64,000 bases of DNA, taken from NCBI GenBank assembly GCA_017307165.1, contig JAFKGK010000005.1:62001-126000 (forward strand), given 5' to 3'. Of the stretch, positions 34,809-42,963 are shown in pieces. This DNA is from Candidatus Melainabacteria bacterium (GTDB lineage Bacteria > Cyanobacteriota > Vampirovibrionia > Obscuribacterales > Obscuribacteraceae). The notes beneath the pieces are model-generated. The model did no database searches, was not told where the DNA came from, and saw nothing but the letters and a program-made list of their open reading frames with translations. Position numbers and translations under genes: made by a program. The number at the start of each line of letters is the position of its first letter. The stretch's first letter is position 1.

Positions 34809-35255
34809 TCAACGCTCTATGGTCAACATGATCGTGGTCGGGTCCTGTGCCGTCTGACCCTGGACAATATTGACCATGGCCGTTTGCGACTCTTTATTGC
34901 ACACGAGCATTGTGCCCTTGGGTGTCTTGCGGGGTTTGACCTCCCAGCTCATCGCGCGCAGACTGTTTTCGTACCAGCTTATGAGGTTGGTAGGAGTCTG
35001 TTCGCTCGTGACTCTTATAAAAGCCGTGATGCGTTGACTGGTCGTGTACTTTGCCTCGTAGCCTGTCACAAACTTGGCATTGGGTGGCAATGGCACTCCG
35101 AGATTGCCAGGTACGCCTGTGTATTGCTTGTGCGTGGTCTGCATCATCGTCCGGCTAGGGCTGGATGGTTGTTGAGCCTGGGCCATGATCGAGGATGTTT
35201 GAGCGAGCGCCAGGGCAAGCGAAAAAGCCGCCAGCGATCGAGATGGGTTTAGCAT
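34809..35255 (-). CDS. Small exported protein, unplaced (148 aa)
   Basis: A signal peptide (about residues 1-27, ending SIMAQAQ) is followed by a compact beta-rich domain: GYEAKYTTSQRITAFIR, LISWYENSLRAMSWEV and TMLVCNKESQTAMVNIVQG. The pattern 'WYENSL...GWEV' is often seen in small periplasmic proteins of unknown function that accompany secretion genes. It sits 18 bases after the TadG-like gene and 1 base before the TPR gene. Function unknown. Confidence 0.65.
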   Translation of the reverse strand: MLNPSRSLAAFSLALALAQTSSIMAQAQQPSSPSRTMMQTTHKQYTGVPGNLGVPLPPNAKFVTGYEAKYTTSQRITAFIRVTSEQTPTNLISWYENSLRAMSWEVKPRKTPKGTMLVCNKESQTAMVNIVQGQTAQDPTTIMLTIER

Positions 35256-35273
35256 GCGAATCGTCCTTTCGTT

Positions 35274-37490
35274 TTAGCAGGGACCGGTGTAGTCGCATCC
35301 GCCACCACTCTGGCAATAGCATCCGGCGGGCATGTTTAGCACGTCGTTGCCACCATTTTGCTGGATGGTGAAACTCGAGGTCGGATTGGAAGAACCGGTA
35401 GGGCAGCAGTTGGAAGTGCTAGCACCCATGGTGACCTGGCCGAGCAGGTTGTTCCAGCCGGAAGAGCGAGTGAAGGAATACCAGTTGACTACACACACGC
35501 GGCCTGGATAGTCGTATGGTGTGGGGTAACCCCAGTCTCCAGGCACGTCTACCATCTGGAAGGGTTCGAGCTCTACAGTCTTCATCTCAGTAGGATTGGC
35601 TTCTTGTTTTGCGTCAGCCTTTTGGCCAGCAAAGTCTTTGAGCCAGGGAGCGTCGGCAAAGGCCTGGCTCTCTTCTTTTAGAACGATTGCACCCTTGCCG
35701 CCATTGGCATTTTCGGAACGGTAGATGTAGCACCGTCCTCCCATGGGGATATAGGCTTGCTTGAGGACTGCGTCCAGGTCTTGATTCCAGGTAGGATCGA
35801 TCTGGTTGCAACGGTTAGTGAGAAACTTCCACATTTTGCCGTTTTTGGAGATGCCTTCGGGGCTCTGGCTGTTGAGCCATACGCCCTGGTCTTTGGTGAT
35901 GCGGAAATCAGGAGCACTCAGAGGACCGCGTCCGGTGGTGGGTATGTGCGCCACGCCGGAGTGGTAGGTAGTGGGGTGGAAATCATCACCAGTGGCTCTA
36001 GCAGTTAAGAGAGCGAGGTTGAAGATATCAGCCACGTTGACGGACTCATTATTGGATCCTACTGGAGTAGGTTTGGGAATATTGTAGGCATTTTCTACTA
36101 TAGGTCTGGCCCAAAGATTGCGGCTGTCAGGCTGGTTGTACATCTTCATAGCCTGGTTGGGCTGGCTGAGTGGATTGTTGAGATCGTTGTTGTCAAAATC
36201 CGTGCCGCCGATGCCATTGATGGTGGCGCAATTGGCGGTGCTGACACCATTTGAGCCGAGCGAATCGCCGGAGAGGGCAAAACCCACGCGGAGAGCGCTG
36301 CAATTTGGAGTCTGACCGGAGTTGTTTGCATTGATGATGTTTTGCAGATATTGAGCAGGCGAGAGACCGCCGAGGCCGGGATCGCCCTGGCTTACGAGGT
36401 AGGGTAGAGGCTTGCCGTCAGCGCTGGGATAGGAGAAAGGATGGTCCATGGCCTGGACAAAGGCGTCGGTGCCACCGCCTGCAACACCGGTAGCAGGCGA
36501 GGGGGATCCATTTTGCAGGCGGATGAAGCCGCGAGGGATAGCCACAGGGTAGCCCTCTGGATCGATCGGAGCAACCAGTGCGAAGGCATTGAAATTGCCG
36601 AGATAGCCTTGTTTGGAATTGGCCTTGGAGGTCAAAGAAAGGGCGTTAGGAACTGCCTTGTCCCAGTTGAAGGTATTGGCTCCGGCCTTGGGATTGGTAT
36701 TGAGTACGAAAGAGGCCTGGGAGACGAGGTGTGGCTTGGTGCCGGGCATCAGAGGGACAAAGTAAGTGCTGGCGAGTGAAGAATTGGGGGTAATGCCGTC
36801 TAGGTATCCTTTGAGATAGGACTTGCCGGGATGGCTGGATACATTGGTCACCCAGTTTTTGCCCTGGCTGTTGAACATGACCGAAGCATTTGTGCTGGAG
36901 TCATAGTCAGGAAACTGTTTGGGATCTATATATACATTGCTGGCCGTAGCTCTCTCCATAAAGGAGGGCTTGGCTGCGCCCATGGCATTGATGTCATCTG
37001 TGCCAAATTGCTTGGTGGGATTGAGCTGGGCGATATTGGTAAAAAAGCTGTGGACGGCGCCGGGCTCTTGCAGTTTGTTGGCAAGATCGCCTGATACGAC
37101 TTTGAGGACATTGTTGACCTGAGCCGAGTGGCTGAGGGCGCCAGAATCGAGACCATCCTTTTGGATATCATAGGCGTTGATAGCAACGAGAAGGGCCTGA
37201 GCATTGAGCTTGTTGATATTGCGCAGGTTGACATTGCCGTTGGTATTGCTCTCCGGATCGCTGCAGCCATTAAACTGCACCTGGTCTCCAGACATGGCTA
37301 AAGGCACTGAGACCTTGGTAAGCGCCGAGCGCACCAGCGATAAGTTGCCGGCATCTGTCGCTCGCTGCATCTGCTGACCACCGCCGAGCAGGTTGATGAG
37401 GGCGACGATCCCCACTACCAAGACCGCGAAGGCAAATAGCAATGTGGCAACAAGTGCCAGCGATGCGCCTTTCTGTTTTCTCTTGTTCAT
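35274..37490 (-). CDS. TadG-like pilus-assembly protein with a long extracytoplasmic domain
   Basis: The N-terminus KQKGASLALVATLLFAFAVL is a pseudopilin/TadG-like segment: a basic stretch, Gly8, then one long hydrophobic helix (residues 9-33), followed by QQMQRATDAGNLSLVRSAL, the typical TadE/TadG continuation. The remaining 680 residues are extracytoplasmic, Gly/Asn/Ser-rich with no motif I can name, and end in a Cys-rich tail (CYCQSGGGCDYTGPC). The Glu at +5 of true pilins is Leu here. It diverges from two TadE-like genes across a 307-base gap. TadA, TadB, TadC and TadZ are not in the window, so these proteins may work with the type IV pilus motor next door. Confidence 0.7.
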   Translation of the reverse strand: MNKRKQKGASLALVATLLFAFAVLVVGIVALINLLGGGQQMQRATDAGNLSLVRSALTKVSVPLAMSGDQVQFNGCSDPESNTNGNVNLRNINKLNAQALLVAINAYDIQKDGLDSGALSHSAQVNNVLKVVSGDLANKLQEPGAVHSFFTNIAQLNPTKQFGTDDINAMGAAKPSFMERATASNVYIDPKQFPDYDSSTNASVMFNSQGKNWVTNVSSHPGKSYLKGYLDGITPNSSLASTYFVPLMPGTKPHLVSQASFVLNTNPKAGANTFNWDKAVPNALSLTSKANSKQGYLGNFNAFALVAPIDPEGYPVAIPRGFIRLQNGSPSPATGVAGGGTDAFVQAMDHPFSYPSADGKPLPYLVSQGDPGLGGLSPAQYLQNIINANNSGQTPNCSALRVGFALSGDSLGSNGVSTANCATINGIGGTDFDNNDLNNPLSQPNQAMKMYNQPDSRNLWARPIVENAYNIPKPTPVGSNNESVNVADIFNLALLTARATGDDFHPTTYHSGVAHIPTTGRGPLSAPDFRITKDQGVWLNSQSPEGISKNGKMWKFLTNRCNQIDPTWNQDLDAVLKQAYIPMGGRCYIYRSENANGGKGAIVLKEESQAFADAPWLKDFAGQKADAKQEANPTEMKTVELEPFQMVDVPGDWGYPTPYDYPGRVCVVNWYSFTRSSGWNNLLGQVTMGASTSNCCPTGSSNPTSSFTIQQNGGNDVLNMPAGCYCQSGGGCDYTGPC

Positions 37491-37797
37491 GTCTATACCT
37501 GATTAGTAAGTGCGGACGGGGTAGATACTAAAGCCATGTTTTAAAAGATTTTGGCAAATTATCTGGTTGATGTCACAGTTTAAGTGGGAAGATTGCCATA
37601 GGTTTAACTATCTGTCAGGCTCAGAGTGCAATCGAGAAGCGATAGACTCATAGAAGCGATAGAATAGTCGGACTTATTTGCTTAGATGCTTGTCTAGCTG
37701 AGGTCTCGTTAGATTATCAGAATAGATTGTCAAGCTTAAACATTATAGCGACTTAATTTTATTTGACAAGGGGTATCCAGGACTTAGACTCAGATTT
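37491..37797. other. Divergent intergenic region between TadG-like and TadE-like genes
   Basis: A 307-base AT-rich gap without a convincing reading frame. It holds a 12-base direct repeat, AGAAGCGATAGA, at 37635-37646 and 37652-37663 (17-base period). It also holds a possible plus-strand promoter, TTGACA (37763-37768), a 16-base spacer and TAGACT (37785-37790); that would place transcription start almost at the ATG at 37798, giving a leaderless message. Promoters for both directions must lie here. Confidence 0.45.
37635..37663. repeat. 12-bp direct repeat, two copies
   Basis: AGAAGCGATAGA occurs twice, perfectly, with five bases between copies. It lies near the middle of the divergent promoter region of the Tad-like genes, so it may bind a shared regulator. 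No third copy was seen nearby. Confidence 0.5.
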
Positions 37798-38331
37798 ATG
37801 ACTAAACAGCCAGAACATCTTTTATACAGCCCACACAAGCCGCGCAGACGCAGGGGCAGTGCCATCACCGAGATGGCACCAGCGATGTTTATCTTGCTCA
37901 TGGTCTTTTTCTTCCCTGCGGTCAATCTAGTCGCTTTGGGCCTTGGCTATGCCGACTGTCTCTACCTCCACGATCTGCTCCTGCGCGAGGCAGCCCTGCA
38001 AAAAGTCCTGATCATCAATCCTTCACCGCCACCGCCTTACTCAGTGGACTATAGCTGCAGCACCGATCCTAATGGACCGCTCAATGAGTTGATCAAAAGC
38101 TGGAGCTCCCAGGGGCTGGGGAGATTTGTGCAGACAAATAACACTCCAACGCAAAAGATCTATATAGATCTCACCGAAGGATCCAATAATGCCCGCTATG
38201 TCCATTGCGATCTCTATATAGAGATACGTCCATTTTTGGCTTTGCCATTTCCGCTCAAGGTCCCGGCTATCAATGCTCCTGTGCCTTTTACCATAACTGG
38301 TAAGCGCGTCATCGAAACCATGCCGGTCTAG
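37798..38331 (+). CDS. TadE-like pseudopilin (177 aa)
   Basis: A basic leader (KPRRRRG20) is followed by SAITE with Glu25 at +5 and a hydrophobic helix (about 26-48), the TadE-type prepilin signature; cleavage after Gly20 is expected. The mature domain has several Cys and Pro residues and a beta-rich end. No Shine-Dalgarno sequence stands before the ATG at a normal distance, so a leaderless start or a different start is possible. It precedes a second TadE-like gene by 18 bases. Confidence 0.7.
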   Translation: MTKQPEHLLYSPHKPRRRRGSAITEMAPAMFILLMVFFFPAVNLVALGLGYADCLYLHDLLLREAALQKVLIINPSPPPPYSVDYSCSTDPNGPLNELIKSWSSQGLGRFVQTNNTPTQKIYIDLTEGSNNARYVHCDLYIEIRPFLALPFPLKVPAINAPVPFTITGKRVIETMPV

Positions 38332-38349
38332 GGGAGAGGTAGCAAGAGC

Positions 38350-38781
38350 ATGAGTCGCTTTAGGACAGGCAAGTCTAAAAAATATGCGAAAGGGCAGAGC
38401 ATCATCGAGGTGATGGTCGGTGGTCTTATACTCATCCCGCTCTTACTGGCAATCATCGACGTCTCTGTAGTCGCCATCGGTGGTGAGCTGGTCAATAGGC
38501 TCTCAAAAGAAGCAGCCCGTGCTGCAGCCAACTGCAGCAACAAGACTCTTGCTGATGCGGCGGTGGTCGACATAAAAAATACTTTTCAGCCCTCCAGCAC
38601 TTTCAAAAACCTCAATATCGCCATCACCGACTACGTCGGTACTGCCGATGGACAGCTGACAGTGGTTTGCGACGTGACTGTCGTGCTGCCGGTCTCCGTG
38701 CCATTGCTCAAAGTTGGTCCGACCATACCGGTCAAGACTCAGTTTACCGAAGCTATCGTAGGCATAGCTCCTCCACGTTGA
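38350..38781 (+). CDS. TadE-like pseudopilin (143 aa)
   Basis: The N-terminus KKYAKG15-QSIIE20 followed by a hydrophobic helix (VMVGGLILIPLLLAIIDVSVV) is a clear TadE/pseudopilin signature, with Glu at +5 relative to Gly15. The helix is followed by GGELVNRLSKEAARAAANC, the usual amphipathic continuation. The short mature domain is beta-rich. It is translated next to the first TadE-like gene and 13 bases before a membrane TPR-like gene. It is probably processed by the prepilin peptidase encoded about 13 kb away. Confidence 0.75.
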   Translation: MSRFRTGKSKKYAKGQSIIEVMVGGLILIPLLLAIIDVSVVAIGGELVNRLSKEAARAAANCSNKTLADAAVVDIKNTFQPSSTFKNLNIAITDYVGTADGQLTVVCDVTVVLPVSVPLLKVGPTIPVKTQFTEAIVGIAPPR

Positions 38782-38794
38782 TATAGAGCAAGAC

Positions 38795-40117
38795 ATGGAG
38801 ACCTCTTACTCGATCCAGAGTTTCAGACCTTCGATCGTCCACCGCATCTACGTTTTGATTGGCTTGGCCTGGCCTGTCTTCGGCATCATTTTCATCTATT
38901 TCCTCTGTGATGCCTCCTGGCTTTCCGGCGATTTCAGATTGTCTCCCTATTTTCCACTTGCTACCATTGCCGCTCTGGGCACAGGTTATCTGTTGGCCAG
39001 ATTTTTATCGAGCAGGCTTTTGGCTCGTCTGTTCGCCTTTGTCAAGCATGGCCAACCATTTTTGTATTTTGATCGGGCAGTGGATATAGCTGTGCCTACT
39101 GATCCAGATAAGCCTGCTTTGATAAAAAGTGGGCTCTTGCAGTTGGATATGACCAGGATCAGCAGATTGCACCTGACTCTTTTGGGTGTCATGGAGATGC
39201 GATCTGATGATATTACAGGCGGTGGCACAAGCTATGTGCTCGCCCGGCTGCCCTTATCCGTCTTGTCCCTAGCAGATCAAAAAGACCTGGTGGAGGCATT
39301 TAAAAAGTATCGTCCTGATCTCATCGTCAGCGACAGGCTGGCCAAGCGTCTCATGTCTTCCGTGGTCAAAGGTCAGAGCATGGTGCAGGCACTCGGCGCT
39401 CTTGTCCTGGTAGCTGCCTTGATCGATGTGTCATACGCCAGTTTTGTCTGGCTAGACATACTCAAGGAGCATTATGCAGCACAGACCCTTGCACGTACCG
39501 ATGCTATATATGGTGGCACTGTCCAGGAGAAGCTCGAGCGTGCACGCAATAGGCGCACTCTGCGTATGAGCTGGACAGGCGGTGCGGATGATCAGGACAG
39601 TCTCAAAAAAGAAGCAAGCAAACGATATCGGCATGCAGAGCAGATGCGCGTTACCCCCTTTCCATTGTCCTGGGCTTTTAAGGCGCTCTTTACTGGTGGC
39701 AACTCGGCTAGCCAGCTGGATATCATCCGAGCCGAGACCCTGAGGGATCTGGGACGTCCAGAGGAGGCATGCGAGATATTGCAAGGAGTAGTCGCTAAAA
39801 AGCAGCCTGGGATCAAGGCTCATCTGGCTCTGGTGCGGCTTTTGATCGACATGGGCCAAATCAAAGCCGCTCAAAGCGAATTATTGACCATCGAAGACGC
39901 GCATAAAGATTTGCTCCTGCCAAAGGTCTTGCGCCTCGATCTCGAAAGACGTCTAGGCGCTGATGCAAAAGAGCGCGCCAGCTTATTGGCGCGCTCCATG
40001 CAAGAACTAGATGAGCAAGTCTTTGGCGATGAGCCTGCCTGGCCACCAGGCGGCGAAAGGCCGATCACTGAGATGTGGCACAGACAGGACCTGGAGATCC
40101 TCGGACGAGATTATTGA
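38795..40117 (+). CDS. Membrane protein with C-terminal helical repeats, unplaced (440 aa)
   Basis: Two transmembrane helices near the N-terminus (about 18-40 and 50-70), a cytoplasmic middle part, a third helix (about 190-215) and a C-terminal region of TPR-like helix pairs (ETLRDLGRPEEACEILQGVVAKK; LALVRLLIDMGQIKAAQSELL). I do not recognise the family. It is third in the TadE-like operon, so an inner-membrane role in assembly of these pseudopilins is plausible. Its stop codon forms one arm of a hairpin shared with the convergent phosphofructokinase gene. Confidence 0.65.
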   Translation: METSYSIQSFRPSIVHRIYVLIGLAWPVFGIIFIYFLCDASWLSGDFRLSPYFPLATIAALGTGYLLARFLSSRLLARLFAFVKHGQPFLYFDRAVDIAVPTDPDKPALIKSGLLQLDMTRISRLHLTLLGVMEMRSDDITGGGTSYVLARLPLSVLSLADQKDLVEAFKKYRPDLIVSDRLAKRLMSSVVKGQSMVQALGALVLVAALIDVSYASFVWLDILKEHYAAQTLARTDAIYGGTVQEKLERARNRRTLRMSWTGGADDQDSLKKEASKRYRHAEQMRVTPFPLSWAFKALFTGGNSASQLDIIRAETLRDLGRPEEACEILQGVVAKKQPGIKAHLALVRLLIDMGQIKAAQSELLTIEDAHKDLLLPKVLRLDLERRLGADAKERASLLARSMQELDEQVFGDEPAWPPGGERPITEMWHRQDLEILGRDY

Positions 40118-40128
40118 AAGATCAATAA
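40111..40128. terminator. Bidirectional hairpin spanning two convergent stop codons
   Basis: TTATTGA (40111-40117) and TCAATAA (40122-40128) pair perfectly around a four-base loop. The left arm contains the TGA of the plus-strand gene and the right arm contains the TGA of the minus-strand phosphofructokinase gene. The stem is AT-rich and has no long T run, so its strength as a terminator is uncertain. Confidence 0.45.
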
Positions 40129-41327
40129 ACCCGACGGGGCACGCCTGAGATCTGCGCCATCTCTGGCTTGATCTGGCCTGGCTTGCGACCAAAGCAAACG
40201 CCCAGGGATTCGTACATGGCAACATCCGACTCGCTCACGTGTCTTTGCACGATGGCATCGGCAACGGCCATGTATTCGATCTTGCCAGCCTGATAGCTGG
40301 CCACGGTCACGCCGTACTTACCGGCTGCTGCCAGTTCGACTGCAGCTGCTCCTGCCTCTAGACCAAAATTGGCATCGAGAGCCGAGGCAAAACCACAGCG
40401 TACCAGGTGGCTGGGTCTGATTTCGCGTACTTCGGGGATTTCGTAGACGCTCTCGACAAATTGACCGGTACGTTTCATAAATTCTTTGATTTCTGGATCT
40501 TTTTTGATGCGATCCTCGATCTGCTTGCAGACATATTTGCCAGCACCCATGAGCTTGCGATGTCCAAAAGAGTCAGGCTCAGAGCTCATGTCTACGAGCT
40601 CATTGCCGGAGGCGTCGCGCAGTCCCTCTGCCACCACTACTGATGCCGTGCCGGCATGGACATCGGAGTTTTCGATGCGTTTGATAAAGGCTTTTTTGAT
40701 GTGATCGTAAAGGACATCAAAATCGACAGGGATCTCAGGGATGAGGACGGCATCGGTATCGGCGGCGATACCGCCTCTGAAGGCCGTATGACCTGCGTAG
40801 CGGCCAAAGACTTCCATGACGATGATACGGTTGTGAGTGCGGCCCGTGGTCTTGAGGTCGCGGACGGCTTCGGCGATGCGGTTGATCGTCGAGTCTCCGC
40901 CAACCGAATAAGGCATGAGATCGAGATCCATAGTCTTGGGCGCGTGCACGCAAGGGATGCCTTGATCGGAGAGATCCTTGACCACTGAGCCCGTGTCATC
41001 ACCGCCGGCGATGACCAGAGCATCCAGTTTAAATTTTTTGAGACCCTCTTTGATGCGATCGTATTTTTTGTCATCCTTGATCTTGGAGACTTTCACCCGC
41101 GAATTGCCTGCCTCCGAACCTGCAAGATAAACAGGTATCTGTTCGATGCGTTCGGCTGTCAGCTCCGTGAGCGCCTTGAGATCGACGAGATTGTAAAGAC
41201 CAGCATAGCCATTGGGGATGATCCAGGCAGTCATGCCTTTATTGAGGGCAGTGAGGGCTGCACCCTTGATGACGCCGTTGAGGCCGCCGCAGTCGCCGCC
41301 GGATGTGATTATGCCGATGTTTTTCAC
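40122..41327 (-). CDS. pfkA: Phosphofructokinase with PPi-type signature residues
   Basis: Phosphorylates fructose 6-phosphate in glycolysis. The GTG at 41327 is chosen: AGGAG lies 6 bases upstream, and it gives the standard start MKNIGIITSGGDCGGLN. At the donor site GGDDTGS has Asp111 where ATP enzymes have Gly, and PKTMDLD has Lys131 where ATP enzymes have Gly; both changes mark the pyrophosphate-dependent type. The catalytic aspartate of TIDND is kept as Asp134 though the Asn is Leu135. EVFGRYAG replaces the usual EVMGRHAG. Length 401 is near that of the PPi/ATP mixed clade. The donor is an inference from two residues. Confidence 0.88.
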   Translation of the reverse strand: MKNIGIITSGGDCGGLNGVIKGAALTALNKGMTAWIIPNGYAGLYNLVDLKALTELTAERIEQIPVYLAGSEAGNSRVKVSKIKDDKKYDRIKEGLKKFKLDALVIAGGDDTGSVVKDLSDQGIPCVHAPKTMDLDLMPYSVGGDSTINRIAEAVRDLKTTGRTHNRIIVMEVFGRYAGHTAFRGGIAADTDAVLIPEIPVDFDVLYDHIKKAFIKRIENSDVHAGTASVVVAEGLRDASGNELVDMSSEPDSFGHRKLMGAGKYVCKQIEDRIKKDPEIKEFMKRTGQFVESVYEIPEVREIRPSHLVRCGFASALDANFGLEAGAAAVELAAAGKYGVTVASYQAGKIEYMAVADAIVQRHVSESDVAMYESLGVCFGRKPGQIKPEMAQISGVPRRVY

Positions 41328-41446
41328 AAATTTCTCCTGATGCAAATGGACCAATCAAAATTTTGGCACGTATCGAGCGACTTTGAAAGCAAGGGATTAA
41401 GACCTCTTAATTCATGACTGAAAGCATCTTCAGGTGCCCTTGACAT

Positions 41447-41462
41447 TAATGCGCTAGCATTA
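41447..41462. promoter_or_regulatory. Palindrome just downstream of a possible -35 box
   Basis: TAATGC and GCATTA flank a four-base centre, directly after TTGACA (41440-41445) and 8 bases before the start of the plus-strand SGNH-like gene. The position, between a -35-like box and the start codon, fits an operator. No good -10 box is visible, so this stays tentative. Confidence 0.3.
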
Positions 41463-41469
41463 GCAGATC

Positions 41470-42702
41470 ATGATGCTAGCAGGCAGATCAGCGATCTTTG
41501 AGAGGGCCGGGGCCTCGAGCTTTTTGGCCAGCCTTGCTGTGTTTGCCTGTCTAAGTGCGCTGATCGGAATATTGCATCCATTGAGCCGCATCAATACTGT
41601 CAACCTGGAGCGGGGAGAGTCGTTTAATGCTCTGGCTTCTCTGCAAAAGGAAATGGCGGCTCAAAATACTAAACAGGATCAATGCCTGCTCTTTGGTTCC
41701 AGTCTAGTGCTTGCTCCGGCCCTCCAAGATGAGGCGGCCTTTAGAAATGCTCCTTTCAAACGATTTTTTGAGAGACGTTTGACAGCACTCGAGAGCGATC
41801 TAGGGCATAAAAAGCGGGTCTATCTTCTGGCGGTGGGCGGTGAGATGGCCTCTGATGCTTTTTTTGTGGCACAACAATTATTGGACTCGCCTGCATTTAA
41901 AAATGGTGGCGGCACTAAGACAATCGTCTACGGTATCGCTCCTCGGGACTTTAGCGACAATCTCTTTCCTCGTGTAGACGCCAGTCCAATATTTAGGCTG
42001 CATGCCGGTCTGCGCGACTTGCCCTTTTATTTTGCCCGGCACTGGAGACAAGTCGATTTTAATCAGTCTGCCACCATAGTCTGCGAAAAACTCAATCCGC
42101 TCTATTGTATGCGCACCGACTGGCAAAACCTGGCGCAAATACGGGCCAAGCGTGCTCTAGAAAAAATCTTGCCCATGGTGGTTTTTGAAAAATACAGCGA
42201 CAGTCTGGAGCTCAAGGCGCAAAGACGTGGACTCTTGCCCGGTGAGGCGATCGGTACGCCACAGGTTTATCCGGGCTTTGCTCTCGAGCACAATGATAGC
42301 CAAAAGACGCATGCCGAATACATAAGACGTTATACGCCCTATGACAAATCAAAGGCGGATGTGCAATTTGCCTATCTCGATCGATTTATCTCTTTAGCCC
42401 GCGAGCATGGCATCGACGTGACCCTGGTCAATATGCCGCTTTCGCGGCGCAATATGAGTATCATGCCAATTGACGCCTATAGCGATTACCTCGCTCGAGT
42501 TAAGGCCGCTGCCATCAAAGGTGGTGCAAGACTCGTGGATCTAAATCAGGGTGAAATGCAGAATGACGATCGGTATGCCGATACCGTGCATATGAAACCT
42601 GCGGTGAGCAGGGAGTTTATGCAGATCATGGCCGGGGTGATCGGCGGCAAAACCGATGGCAATCGCTCTGTTTCGGTTTTAAATGGCAATAGGCAATATT
42701 AA
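41470..42702 (+). CDS. Membrane-anchored SGNH-like protein, copy 4 (divergent orientation)
   Basis: One N-terminal helix (about 17-36) and an extracytoplasmic domain related to the three minus-strand SGNH-like proteins downstream. Shared blocks are LLFGSSLV with Ser77/Ser78 (nucleophile block), GGEMASDAFF, YGIAPRDFSDN, AEYIRRYTPYD, LVNMPLSRRNMSI and DTVHM (catalytic Asp-His block). Proteins of this type (AlgJ/AlgX, PatB, DltD relatives) act with an MBOAT acyltransferase to acylate polymers outside the membrane. It lies in the other direction and is not part of the MBOAT operon. It differs most from the others, so it may be a duplicate with its own control. No Shine-Dalgarno sequence is seen. 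Confidence 0.75.
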   Translation: MMLAGRSAIFERAGASSFLASLAVFACLSALIGILHPLSRINTVNLERGESFNALASLQKEMAAQNTKQDQCLLFGSSLVLAPALQDEAAFRNAPFKRFFERRLTALESDLGHKKRVYLLAVGGEMASDAFFVAQQLLDSPAFKNGGGTKTIVYGIAPRDFSDNLFPRVDASPIFRLHAGLRDLPFYFARHWRQVDFNQSATIVCEKLNPLYCMRTDWQNLAQIRAKRALEKILPMVVFEKYSDSLELKAQRRGLLPGEAIGTPQVYPGFALEHNDSQKTHAEYIRRYTPYDKSKADVQFAYLDRFISLAREHGIDVTLVNMPLSRRNMSIMPIDAYSDYLARVKAAAIKGGARLVDLNQGEMQNDDRYADTVHMKPAVSREFMQIMAGVIGGKTDGNRSVSVLNGNRQY

Positions 42703-42760
42703 AAGCAGGATATTGCAAATATTGATTTGTCGTACTGGTAACGGCCGCAACTGATTGCGC

Positions 42761-42786
42761 GCCCCGCTCATAGAATGCGGGGCTTT
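42761..42786 (+). terminator. GC-rich hairpin after the plus-strand SGNH-like gene
   Basis: GCCCCGC (42761-42767) and GCGGGGC (42777-42783) form a perfect 7-bp stem with a 9-base loop, followed by TTTACAA. It lies 58 bases after the stop codon. The short T run makes it a moderate terminator. Confidence 0.55.
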
Positions 42787-42879
42787 ACAATCAGATAGCG
42801 GCCTTAAGAGTAAGAGAAAGATTGCAATCTGTGATTCTAGATTGTCAGATTTATCATTGCCTATAATCAAAAAGGCTAT

Positions 42880-42929
42880 GACCAGATGATTTGCCACGCA
42901 TTCTATGAGCGGGAGCAGATCATCTGGTC
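42880..42929 (-). terminator. Long-armed hairpin after the MBOAT/SGNH operon
   Basis: GACCAGATGAT (42880-42890) and ATCATCTGGTC (42919-42929) are perfectly complementary, 11 bp, with a 28-base loop. It starts 34 bases after the last stop of the minus-strand operon, and read in that direction the stem is followed six bases later by TTTTT. The loop carries a 16-base inverted copy of the sequence at 42763-42778. Confidence 0.5.
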
Positions 42930-42963
42930 TGGCCTGTTTAAGTTGGATGCAATAAAGCCAGAG

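Noticed and set aside
35274-40117. Complete Tad (Flp) pilus locus
   Set aside because: Only TadE- and TadG-like proteins are present; the ATPase, platform, secretin and Flp pilin genes are missing from the window.
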